NCBI RefSeq assembly: GCF_012986595.1 | Contig: NZ_JAAQYM010000007.1 | Location: 62,001 to 126,000, forward strand | DNA from: Pseudomonas koreensis | GTDB taxonomy: Bacteria; Pseudomonadota; Gammaproteobacteria; Pseudomonadales; Pseudomonadaceae | Direction: 5' to 3' | Length of the DNA stretch: 64,000 nt | In this document: one piece after another, positions 57,228 through 64,000 of the stretch | Layout of the letters: each line of letters begins with the position of its first letter | How positions within the stretch are numbered: position 1 is the stretch's first letter | Notes under the pieces: model-generated | Database searches by the model: none | Told to the model about the DNA's origin: nothing | The model's input: only the letters and a program-made list of their open reading frames with translations | Position numbers and translations under genes: made by a program

Positions 57228-57333
57228 TTGTGGTGAGGGGATTTATCCCCGATGGGCTGCGAAGCGGCCCCAGCTTTTCCTTAAACCAGGGGACTGCTGC
57301 GCAGTCCATCGGGGATAAATCCCCTCGCCACAG
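57228..57333. repeat. REP pair, family C variant (GGCGAGGGGATTTATCCCCGATGG)
   Basis: Inverted arms of the GGGGATTTATCCCC sub-type. Its right arm encodes the C-terminal tail and stop codon of topB. Confidence 0.9.
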
Positions 57334-59224
57334 CTGCACTGGTGGTTTTACTGCGCGTCGATTTGCGTTTTTTCTTCCACGGCGCCGCAGCCTTTCCAGC
57401 AGGTGGCGGGCCGCTGATGGTCAGGCTCAGTGCGGAGCAACGTGTGACCTGCTTGCTCATCCACGCCGCCTGTTTGGTGACGAACTCTTCCAGACTCATT
57501 TCACCGCTCTGCACCATGTCCAGCGCCTGCTCCCAGATAGCGGTGGTGCCGGGGTCGGCGATTGCCCGGGGCACGGCGTCGATCAGACTGAAGGCGGCGG
57601 GGGTCGCGGCCAGCGCCTTGCCGTTTTTCACCAGATAACCACGGTCCAGCAGGCCTTGAATGATCGAGGCGCGGGTGGCTTCGGTGCCGATGCCGGTGGT
57701 GTCCTTGAGCTTCTGTTTCAGCAGTGGATCTTCCACCAGTTTGGCGACGTTCTTCATCGCCTTGATCAGGTCGCCCTCGGTGTAGGGCTTGGGCGGTTGC
57801 GTCCACAGGTCCTTGAGGTTCACGCCGGCCACGGCGCAGTCGATGCCCTGGCTCAGCGTCGGCAGGGTTTGCGGGGCCGGTGCGAGGGCTTCGGGCAAGG
57901 CGCGTTTCCAGCCCGGCTCGATGATCTGTTTGCCGACCGCGCGCAGGGCTTCACCGGCGCAATCGAAATCGGCCTGGGTGCGATCGTATTCATGGTTGGG
58001 CAGAAACTGCGCCAGGTAGCGGGCACGAATCAGGGTGTACACCGCTCGGTGTTTGCCGCTCAGTCGCTCGAGATTTTTCGCCGCCGCCGTGGGGATGATG
58101 CCGTGGTGGGCGCTGACCTTGGCGTCGTTCCACGCCCGCGAGCGGCGCTGCGGATCAAGATGACCGTTCAGTGCTTCAAGGCCAGGATCGGCCTGGCGCA
58201 ATGCCGCGAGTATCCCCGGTGCCTCGCTGTGCTGGCTCAGCGGCAGAAAGCCGCAATCGCTGCGCGGGTAGGTGATGACCTTGTAGGTTTCGTAGAGCGC
58301 CTGGGCGATGTCGAGGGTTTCCTGGGCGCCGAGGCCGAGCTTCTTCGAGCAGACTTCCTGCAAGGTGCCCAGGTCGAACGGCAGCGGCGCCACTTCGCGC
58401 ATGCGTTCGGTGCGCAGCTTCACCACCCGCGCACTGGCGGCATTGCTGATAGCCGCCGCCGCTTGTTGTGCCAGCGCCTGATTCAGGCAGCGGTCCTGAT
58501 CGTCGCAAACGTCGCCGGGTGCACGCCATTGCGCAGTGAACGGCGTGCCGTTGTGCAGCAGTTGCACATCGATCGCCCAATACGGCACCGGCACGAAATC
58601 GGCGATGCTGCGGTCGCGATCCACCACCAGTCGGAGCGTCGGGGTCTGCACCCGACCGACCGGCAGCACGCCCTGATAGCCGGACTGACGGCCCAATAAG
58701 GTGAACAGGCGACTCATGTTCATGCCGATCAGCCAGTCGGCCCGCGAGCGCCCCAGCGCCGAGTGATAGAGGCTGAAGGTTTCCGCCCCCGGCTTGAGTG
58801 CGGCCAGGGCCTTGCGGATCGACGCCTCGTCCAGCGCCGACAGCCACAAGCGGCGGATGGGCCCGCGATAGCGACAATGCTCGACCAGTTCCCGGGCAAT
58901 CATCTCGCCCTCACGGTCGGCGTCGGTGGCGATGATCAGCTCGCTGGCCTCGCCCAGCAGGCGCTTGACCGCTTTGTACTGGCTGGCGGTGCGCGGCTTG
59001 ACGGTCATTTTCCACTTGTCCGGGATGATCGGCAGATCCGCCAGCACCCAGCGCTTGTAACGCGCGTCGTAGGCGTCCGGCGGCGCAGTTTCCAGCAAGT
59101 GGCCGATGCACCAGGTCACCGTGACGTCCGTTCCCAGCCAGCAGCCGTCGCCCCGACGCTTGGCGCCGAGCACGGCCGCAATGTCTTTGGCCTGGGAAGG
59201 TTTTTCACAGAGGTACAGCCGCAT
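57281..59224 (-). CDS. topB: DNA topoisomerase III
   Basis: A 647-residue type IA topoisomerase. The Toprim domain starts MRLYLCEKPSQAKDIAAVLG and carries ELIIATDADREGEMIARELV. The catalytic Tyr is in KVITYPRSDCGFLPLS. IGTEATRASIIQGLLDRGYL is also typical. It decatenates single-stranded or gapped DNA. The ATG at 59224 begins the canonical N-terminus. The last about 15 residues (VARGFIPDGLRSSPLV) and the stop codon are encoded by a REP element, so the native C-terminus has been altered. A LexA-type box is 72 bases upstream. Confidence 0.96.
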   Translation of the reverse strand: MRLYLCEKPSQAKDIAAVLGAKRRGDGCWLGTDVTVTWCIGHLLETAPPDAYDARYKRWVLADLPIIPDKWKMTVKPRTASQYKAVKRLLGEASELIIATDADREGEMIARELVEHCRYRGPIRRLWLSALDEASIRKALAALKPGAETFSLYHSALGRSRADWLIGMNMSRLFTLLGRQSGYQGVLPVGRVQTPTLRLVVDRDRSIADFVPVPYWAIDVQLLHNGTPFTAQWRAPGDVCDDQDRCLNQALAQQAAAAISNAASARVVKLRTERMREVAPLPFDLGTLQEVCSKKLGLGAQETLDIAQALYETYKVITYPRSDCGFLPLSQHSEAPGILAALRQADPGLEALNGHLDPQRRSRAWNDAKVSAHHGIIPTAAAKNLERLSGKHRAVYTLIRARYLAQFLPNHEYDRTQADFDCAGEALRAVGKQIIEPGWKRALPEALAPAPQTLPTLSQGIDCAVAGVNLKDLWTQPPKPYTEGDLIKAMKNVAKLVEDPLLKQKLKDTTGIGTEATRASIIQGLLDRGYLVKNGKALAATPAAFSLIDAVPRAIADPGTTAIWEQALDMVQSGEMSLEEFVTKQAAWMSKQVTRCSALSLTISGPPPAGKAAAPWKKKRKSTRSKTTSAAVARGFIPDGLRSSPLV

Positions 59225-59288
59225 AACCACCGTCGTCGATCAGTTCACTGGAGCTGCACAGAATGGCTGCTGTTGGCGCCTGGGGCAA

Positions 59289-59318
59289 CTTTTATCTGTA
59301 TGGATATACAGATAAAAG
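59289..59318. promoter_or_regulatory. LexA-type (SOS) box within a 13-bp perfect inverted repeat
   Basis: CTTTTATCTGTAT, GGAT and ATACAGATAAAAG. The core CTGTATGGATATACAG (59296-59311) fits the gammaproteobacterial LexA consensus CTG-N10-CAG with its A/T-rich centre. It lies 72 bases before topB (minus strand) and about 190 bases before the serralysin gene. SOS control is inferred. Confidence 0.65.
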
Positions 59319-59500
59319 CGTTGCTGGGGATGACCGGTATTTCTGGGACGCCATGCACCACTATCGAGAAATCGAATGGTGCGCCGGTTACCGGACATGG
59401 CAGGTTCAGCGGGCCTTTTTAGAAACGCGAGTGACAGGACGATCTCGCCAGAAGATCGCCGTCTCTGCGCACACTGAACTCTGACACAAGGAAGTCCACC

Positions 59501-60907
59501 ATGGCTCAAGCCAAAGCGAAAACCAGCAGCGCCTACGACGAAGTGAATGCCTTCAGCCATCTGTATGACCGCGGCGTCGGCCTGGTCAACGGCAAACCGT
59601 CGTTCACCGCCGACCAGGCAGCCGACGAAATCCTGCGCAAAAACCTGTCGTGGCACGACAAGAACGGCGACGGCAAAATCTCCCTGACCTACACCTTCCT
59701 GACCGAGAAGCCGGCTAACTACAACCCGAACCTCGGCAACTTCAGTCAGTTCAGCGCGCAGCAGAAAGCTCAGGCCGTGTTGTCCATGCAATCCTGGGCC
59801 GACGTGGCCAAGGTGACGTTCACTGAAGGCAAGGGCGGCGACGGCCACATGACCTTCGGCAACTACGACGTCAGCACCGGCGGCGCGGCATTCGCCTACC
59901 TGCCGAGCGGCGGCAGCTACGACGGCCAGTCGTGGTACCTGATCAACAATCAATATCAGGTCAACAAGACCCCGGACACCAACAATTACGGGCGGCAGAC
60001 CCTGACCCACGAGATCGGGCACACCCTCGGCCTGTCGCACCCCGGCGCCTACAACGCGGGCAATGGCAGCCCGACCTACAACGATGCCAAATACGCTGAA
60101 GATACCCGTGGCTACAGCCTGATGAGCTACTGGAGCGAAGCCAATACCGACCAGAACTTCAGCAAGGACGGCAGCGGCGCCTACGCCTCGGCGCCGTTGC
60201 TCGACGATATCGTTGCGGTGCAGAAACTCTACGGCGCCAACTATGAGACTCGCGCCGATAACACCACCTACGGTTTCGGCTCCAACGCCGGGCGCGACTA
60301 CTACAGCGCGACATCGGCGTCGTCGAAACTGGTGTTCTCGGTGTGGGACGGCGGCGGCGATGACACCCTGAACTTCTCCGGCTTCACCCAGAACCAGAAG
60401 ATCAACCTCAATGAAGGTTCGTTCTCTGACGTCGGCGGCCTGGTAGGCAACGTGTCGATTGCTTACGGCGTGACCGTGGAAAACGCCGTGGGCGGTTCGG
60501 GCAATGACTTGCTGATCGGCAATTCGGCGGTTAACCATCTGTTCGGCGGTGCCGGCAACGACATCCTCTACGGCGGTGGCGGCGCGGATGTGCTGTGGGG
60601 CGGCGAGGGCGCAGACACCTTCGTGTTCGGCGCGGCCAGCGACTCGACCAACAACCAGCCCGACTGGATCATGGATTTCAAGAGCGGCGTGGACAAGATC
60701 GACCTCTCGGGCATCGCCGCGTTTGCCACGGGGGCGGCGTCACTGAACTTCGTCAGCAGTTTCACCGGCCACGCGGGCGATGCGATCCTGACTTACTACG
60801 CGCAGAACGGTCAGACCGGGCTGCTGGTCGATCTGACCGGGCAGGGGCAGGTTGACTTTGCCGTGGGTGTGGTGGGGCAGGCGGTGGCGACTGACATTGT
60901 TGTCTGA
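59501..60907 (+). CDS. Serralysin-type zinc metalloprotease (orphan AprA-like)
   Basis: A 468-residue secreted protease. A short propeptide precedes the catalytic domain, which has the zinc motif HEIGHTLGLSHPG (His170, Glu171, His174, His180) and the Met-turn in YSLMSYWSE. The C-terminal half is an RTX calcium-binding roll (GGSGNDLLIG, GGAGNDILYG, GGEGADTFVFG) and a serralysin C-terminal domain. It ends DIVV, the acidic-plus-hydrophobic type I secretion signal. No signal peptide is present, as expected. The usual aprDEF exporter and inhibitor genes are absent here, so an exporter elsewhere would be needed. AAGGAAG precedes the ATG. Confidence 0.94.
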   Translation: MAQAKAKTSSAYDEVNAFSHLYDRGVGLVNGKPSFTADQAADEILRKNLSWHDKNGDGKISLTYTFLTEKPANYNPNLGNFSQFSAQQKAQAVLSMQSWADVAKVTFTEGKGGDGHMTFGNYDVSTGGAAFAYLPSGGSYDGQSWYLINNQYQVNKTPDTNNYGRQTLTHEIGHTLGLSHPGAYNAGNGSPTYNDAKYAEDTRGYSLMSYWSEANTDQNFSKDGSGAYASAPLLDDIVAVQKLYGANYETRADNTTYGFGSNAGRDYYSATSASSKLVFSVWDGGGDDTLNFSGFTQNQKINLNEGSFSDVGGLVGNVSIAYGVTVENAVGGSGNDLLIGNSAVNHLFGGAGNDILYGGGGADVLWGGEGADTFVFGAASDSTNNQPDWIMDFKSGVDKIDLSGIAAFATGAASLNFVSSFTGHAGDAILTYYAQNGQTGLLVDLTGQGQVDFAVGVVGQAVATDIVV

Positions 60908-60921
60908 TGCCTGAAGAGTGG

Positions 60922-60967
60922 CCCTCACCCTGACCCTCTGCCAGTGGCAGAGGGTTGCGGTGAGGGG
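60922..60967. repeat. Palindromic element, family D (CCCTCACC...GGTGAGGG)
   Basis: Nested inverted repeats: CCCTCACC/GGTGAGGG outside and ACCCTCTGCCA/TGGCAGAGGGT inside. It lies just after the protease stop codon and could stabilise or terminate its mRNA; no T run follows. Confidence 0.75.
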
Positions 60968-61056
60968 CTTCTGGCCGTTCGGCTGCAAAATCGCCCTGAC
61001 CTGACCCTATGGGCTATACCTGAACCGGTCTCTGCGCCGTATTCAGGAGAAACCTC

Positions 61057-61425
61057 ATGAGCACCACCGGTCTCAACCCCGTCATCACCCTCGAACAACT
61101 CTCCGGTTGCCTGCTGGTGAAATTCCACGGCATTCAGGTCGCGGCGTCCTCTCACGTGCTGGTCCTCAGAGAGGCCAACTACCCGCCGGTGTACTACGTC
61201 CCCCGTGAGGATATAGACGAGAAATACTTCGCCCGCACCGACCACACCAGTTACTGCCCGTACAAGGGCGATGCCAATTACTTCAGCCTGCAAGTGCCGG
61301 GGCATGAGGGGGCGAACGCGGTGTGGACGTACGAGAAACCGAAAATCTCGGTTGAACAGATCAAGGACTATGTGGCGTTTTATCCGGATCAGGTGAAGTT
61401 CGAGGTGATCGAGGCGGATGCCTGA
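61057..61425 (+). CDS. DUF427 family protein
   Basis: A 122-residue small beta-rich protein. DUF427 features are VKFHGIQVAASSHVLVLREA near residues 21-40, YPPVYYVPREDI, the conserved TDHTSYCPYKGDANYFSL, and AVWTYEKPK. The family function is unknown. AGGAG lies upstream of the ATG. It is apparently monocistronic and ends just before a REP pair. Confidence 0.92.
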   Translation: MSTTGLNPVITLEQLSGCLLVKFHGIQVAASSHVLVLREANYPPVYYVPREDIDEKYFARTDHTSYCPYKGDANYFSLQVPGHEGANAVWTYEKPKISVEQIKDYVAFYPDQVKFEVIEADA

Positions 61426-61433
61426 AACCTGCA

Positions 61434-61531
61434 TCTGTGGCGAGGGGATTTATCCCCGATGGGGCGCGTAGCGCCCCGGAAAAACGGGGACTGCTGCGCA
61501 CTCCATCGGGGATAAATCCCCTCGCCACAAG
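61434..61531. repeat. REP pair, family C variant (GGGGATTTATCCCC)
   Basis: Nearly identical to the element at 57228: TGTGGCGAGGGGATTTATCC faces its inverse. Confidence 0.9.
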
Positions 61532-61547
61532 TTCAATCAGTTCGATT

Positions 61548-63170
61548 TCAGTTCTTGTCCAGATCGATATTCTTCGTCTCCCGCAGACAGATCATCCCCA
61601 CCACCAGGCTCACCCCGGTAATCAGCACCGGGTACCACAGCCCATAGAAAATATCCCCGGTGTACACCACCAGCGCGAACGACACAGTGGGCAGGAACCC
61701 GCCGAACCAGCCGTTGCCGATGTGATACGGCAGGGACATCGAGGTGTAGCGGATGCGGGTCGGGAACAGTTCGACCATCAGCGCAGCCAGCGGGCCGTAG
61801 CACATGGCCGAGATGATGATCAGCGCGACGATCAGGGCGACGATCATCGGCTTGTTGATCTGTTGCAGGTCCGCCTGCTGCGGGTAGCCGGCGAGGGTGA
61901 CTGCGCCGCGCAGGGCAGACTCATCGTAGCCGTCGATCTTCATGTCGCCGATGCTCACCTGCACGCCGCTGCCGGCCGGGGCGGCGGCGCTGGTGTAGGG
62001 CAGGCCTTGCTTGACCAGGAAGGTCTTGACCTTGTCGCACGGGCTGTCGAATTTGGCCTTGCCCACCGGGTCGAACTGGAAGGTGCAGGTGGCCGGGTCC
62101 GCCAGCACGGTGATCGGTGCCTGACGGCTGGCCTGATCGATCGCCGGGTTGGCGTAGTGGGCCAGGGATTTGAAGATCGGGAAGTACAGCGCCGTCGCCA
62201 GCAACAGGCCAAGCATCAGCACCGGTTTGCGTCCGACCTTGTCCGACAGCCAGCCGAAAAAGATGAAGAACGGCGCGCCGATCACCACGCTGATGATCAG
62301 CAGACTGTTGGCCACTGCCGGGTCCATTTTCAGGAACTGCGTGAGGAAAAACAGCACATAGAATTGCGCGGCGTAGAAGGTCACCGCTTGCCCGGCATTG
62401 ATGCTGAACAGCGCGATCAGCACCACCTTGAGGTTTTCCCATTTGCCGAAGGATTCGCGGATCGGCGCCTTCGAGGCTTTGCCTTCCTCTTTCATTTTCA
62501 GATAGGCCGGCGACTCGTGCAGGCTCAGGCGGATCCAGGTGGAGATGCCCAGCAGCACGATCGACAGCAGAAACGGAATACGCCAGCCCCAGACTTCGAA
62601 CTGATCGCCGGTGAAGTAGCGGCAACCGAGCACCACCAGCAGCGACAGCAGCAGGCCGAGGGTGGCGGTGGACTGAATCCAGCTGGTATGGAAACCGCGT
62701 TTGCCGATGGGCGCGTGCTCGGCGACGTAGGTCGCGGCGCCGCCGTATTCACCGCCCAGCGCCAGACCCTGAAGCATGCGCAGCACCACCAGGATGATCG
62801 GCGCGGCGATGCCGATGCTGGCGTAGGTCGGCAGCAGGCCGACGCAGAAGGTCGCGATGCCCATCAGGATGATGGTCGCGAGGAAGGTGTATTTGCGTCC
62901 GATCATGTCTCCCAACCGACCGAACACCAGCGCCCCGAACGGCCGCACGATAAACCCGGCGGCGAAAGCCATCAGCGCGAAGATGAACGCGGTGGTGTCG
63001 TTGACCCCGGCGAAGAACTGCTTGCTGATCACCGCCGCGAGGGCGCCGTAGAGGAAGAAGTCATACCACTCGAACACCGTCCCCAAAGACGAGGCGAAGA
63101 TGACTTTCTGCGTGGCATTGCTGGTGCTGGCGCCGCTCGCGGCGTCCAGCGGCTGAGCGTGTTCTGACAT
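61548..63170 (-). CDS. MHS-type major facilitator transporter
   Basis: A 540-residue transporter of the metabolite:H+ symporter family (ProP/ShiA/KgtP relatives) with about 12 helices. Family features are SSLGTVFEWYDFFLYGALA in helix 1, FIVRPFGALVFGRLGDMIGR in loop 2-3, and RMLQGLALGGEYGGAATYVA in helix 4, then WRIPFLLSIVLLGISTWIRL. A hydrophilic insert of roughly 100 residues (with PATCTFQFDPVGKAKFDSPC and SIGDMKIDGYDES) lies between helices of the second half and is longer than usual. AGGGA precedes the ATG at 63170. An A-rich Hfq/Crc-like motif lies upstream. The substrate is unknown, perhaps a carboxylate. Confidence 0.9.
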   Translation of the reverse strand: MSEHAQPLDAASGASTSNATQKVIFASSLGTVFEWYDFFLYGALAAVISKQFFAGVNDTTAFIFALMAFAAGFIVRPFGALVFGRLGDMIGRKYTFLATIILMGIATFCVGLLPTYASIGIAAPIILVVLRMLQGLALGGEYGGAATYVAEHAPIGKRGFHTSWIQSTATLGLLLSLLVVLGCRYFTGDQFEVWGWRIPFLLSIVLLGISTWIRLSLHESPAYLKMKEEGKASKAPIRESFGKWENLKVVLIALFSINAGQAVTFYAAQFYVLFFLTQFLKMDPAVANSLLIISVVIGAPFFIFFGWLSDKVGRKPVLMLGLLLATALYFPIFKSLAHYANPAIDQASRQAPITVLADPATCTFQFDPVGKAKFDSPCDKVKTFLVKQGLPYTSAAAPAGSGVQVSIGDMKIDGYDESALRGAVTLAGYPQQADLQQINKPMIVALIVALIIISAMCYGPLAALMVELFPTRIRYTSMSLPYHIGNGWFGGFLPTVSFALVVYTGDIFYGLWYPVLITGVSLVVGMICLRETKNIDLDKN

Positions 63171-63190
63171 GTCGGTATCCCTCACAGTGA

Positions 63191-63204
63191 TTGTTTTTGT
63201 TGTT
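63191..63204 (-). promoter_or_regulatory. A-rich Hfq/Crc-like motif upstream of the MHS transporter RBS
   Basis: The minus strand reads AACAACAAAAACAA about 10 bases before AGGGA. It fits repeated AANAANAA units; catabolite repression is inferred. Confidence 0.4.
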
Positions 63205-63249
63205 CCACTGGTGTTGCGTGTCCGGGTGAAGCCTTGAATTAAACGCGGT

Positions 63250-63349
63250 CCCCTGTAGGAGCTGCCGCAGGCTGCGATCTTTTGATCTTGCTGTTGATCT
63301 TGTAAATCCAAAGCCAAAAGATCGCAGCCTGCGGCAGCTCCTACAGGGT
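63250..63349. repeat. REP pair, family B
   Basis: CTGTAGGAGCTGCCGCAGG faces CCTGCGGCAGCTCCTACAG. The right arm provides the stop codon of the GMC oxidoreductase gene. Confidence 0.9.
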
Positions 63350-64000
63350 TTGGGCCAGTTCTGGGGTTGGTGTGCAGGTCCTGGTCGGTGGATTGAGGAT
63401 CAGCTGCGCCGCCTTCTCGGCAATCATCAGCGTAGGCGAACAGGTGTTGCCCGAGGTGATGCGCGGCATGATCGAGGCGTCGGCGATGCGCAGGCCCGGT
63501 ACGCCATGCACGCGCAGTTGCGCATCGACCACCGCGTCAGCGTCCTGGCCCATGCGGCAAGTGCCGACCGGGTGAAAAATCGTCGTGCCGATTTTCGCCG
63601 CGGCTTCGTGCAGTTGCTCCTCGCTTTGCAGGCTGGCGCCGGGCAGGTACTCGACCGGTTTGAACGCTTGCAGGGCCGGGGCGCTGACGATGCGGCGGGT
63701 CAGGCGGATGGCGTCGGCGGCCACGCGCAGGTCTTCGGGGTGGCTGAGATAATGGGGTTGAATCAGCGGCGCGGCTTGCGGGTCTGCCGAGCGGATGTCG
63801 ATCCGCCCACGGCTCTGTGGGCGCAGGTCGCACACTGACGCGGTGAACGCCGGGAAGCTGTGCAGCGGCTCGCCAAAGCGCTCCAGCGACAATGGCTGCA
63901 CGTGGTATTCGAGGTTGGCCGAAGTCTGCTCCGGCCCGGAACGGGCAAATGCCCCGAGCTGACTCGGCGCCATCGACAACGGCCCGCTACGGTCGTACAG
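63341..64000 (-). CDS. GMC-family oxidoreductase, C-terminal part (5' end outside window)
   Basis: About 220 C-terminal residues of a choline-dehydrogenase-like flavoprotein; the FAD-binding N-terminus lies to the right. The C-terminal GMC domain is clear: RGRIDIRSADPQAAPLIQPH, the active-site His in TTIFHPVGTCRMGQDADAVV, LRVHGVPGLRIADASIMPRI and NTCSPTLMIAEKAAQLI. It oxidises an alcohol to an aldehyde; substrate unknown. The end TPELAQTL and the stop TAG extend into a family B REP. It is upstream of the MHS transporter gene in the same orientation. Confidence 0.93.
   Translation of the reverse strand: MYDRSGPLSMAPSQLGAFARSGPEQTSANLEYHVQPLSLERFGEPLHSFPAFTASVCDLRPQSRGRIDIRSADPQAAPLIQPHYLSHPEDLRVAADAIRLTRRIVSAPALQAFKPVEYLPGASLQSEEQLHEAAAKIGTTIFHPVGTCRMGQDADAVVDAQLRVHGVPGLRIADASIMPRITSGNTCSPTLMIAEKAAQLILNPPTRTCTPTPELAQTL

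Noticed and set aside
61437..63167. 576-codon plus-strand frame opposite the MHS transporter gene
   Set aside because: Begins in a REP arm and is extremely charged, as expected for the antisense of membrane helices.

Overview
The window looks like a chromosomal segment of a fluorescent pseudomonad (Pseudomonas fluorescens group). This is inferred from high G+C coding sequence, Pseudomonas-type gene sets (PauR/Spu-like polyamine genes, DUF2790, a serralysin, glsA of 302 residues, many LysR regulators) and a dense scatter of three families of paired palindromic intergenic repeats (REP/BIME). No rRNA, tRNA, CRISPR array, prophage or insertion sequence was seen. Two genes are cut by the edges: a chemoreceptor C-terminus at the left and a GMC oxidoreductase C-terminus at the right.

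Layout. 1-18 kb holds metabolic and envelope genes: malate:quinone oxidoreductase, a SnoaL-like protein, a CAP-domain protein, an alpha/beta hydrolase, a Tat-exported aldo/keto reductase, a small secreted protein behind a lux-box-like palindrome, a LysR/cupin divergent pair, a Tat-exported molybdenum aldehyde oxidoreductase operon (paoABC-like), a lactate permease and several small genes. 18-29.3 kb is a polyamine uptake and gamma-glutamylation cluster: a glutamine amidotransferase plus potG-H-I-F on the minus strand, and a gamma-glutamylputrescine synthetase, aldehyde dehydrogenase, oxidase and PuuR/PauR-type regulator on the plus strand. A second synthetase/oxidase pair lies at 35.9-38.7 kb.

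The region 29.3-31.2 kb is visibly richer in A+T. It carries an orphan type VI secretion tube protein (Hcp), an overlapping DUF4225 gene, and a convergent multi-pass membrane protein whose 3' end overlaps the DUF4225 gene by 46 bp. This looks like a T6SS effector/immunity cassette and is the main candidate for an undescribed system here. Next to it are a small gene with a structured leader and an exported protein made of six cysteine-paired 20-residue repeats.

31-64 kb holds a small HD hydrolase, an AbrB-type transporter, a DeoR regulator, chrA, a bestrophin-like channel, moaA, a second CAP-domain protein, a SleB hydrolase, an efflux pump, two L,D-transpeptidase-type proteins, glsA, a ProA-like dehydrogenase, a cyanate operon (cynR / cynS-DUF2790-cynT), topB, an orphan serralysin, a DUF427 protein and an MHS-type transporter. 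A LexA-type box lies between topB and the serralysin gene.

Two cross-cutting patterns stand out. A-rich Hfq/Crc-like motifs sit at the ribosome-binding sites of several catabolic and transport genes. REP elements have supplied stop codons or C-terminal tails to at least three proteins.
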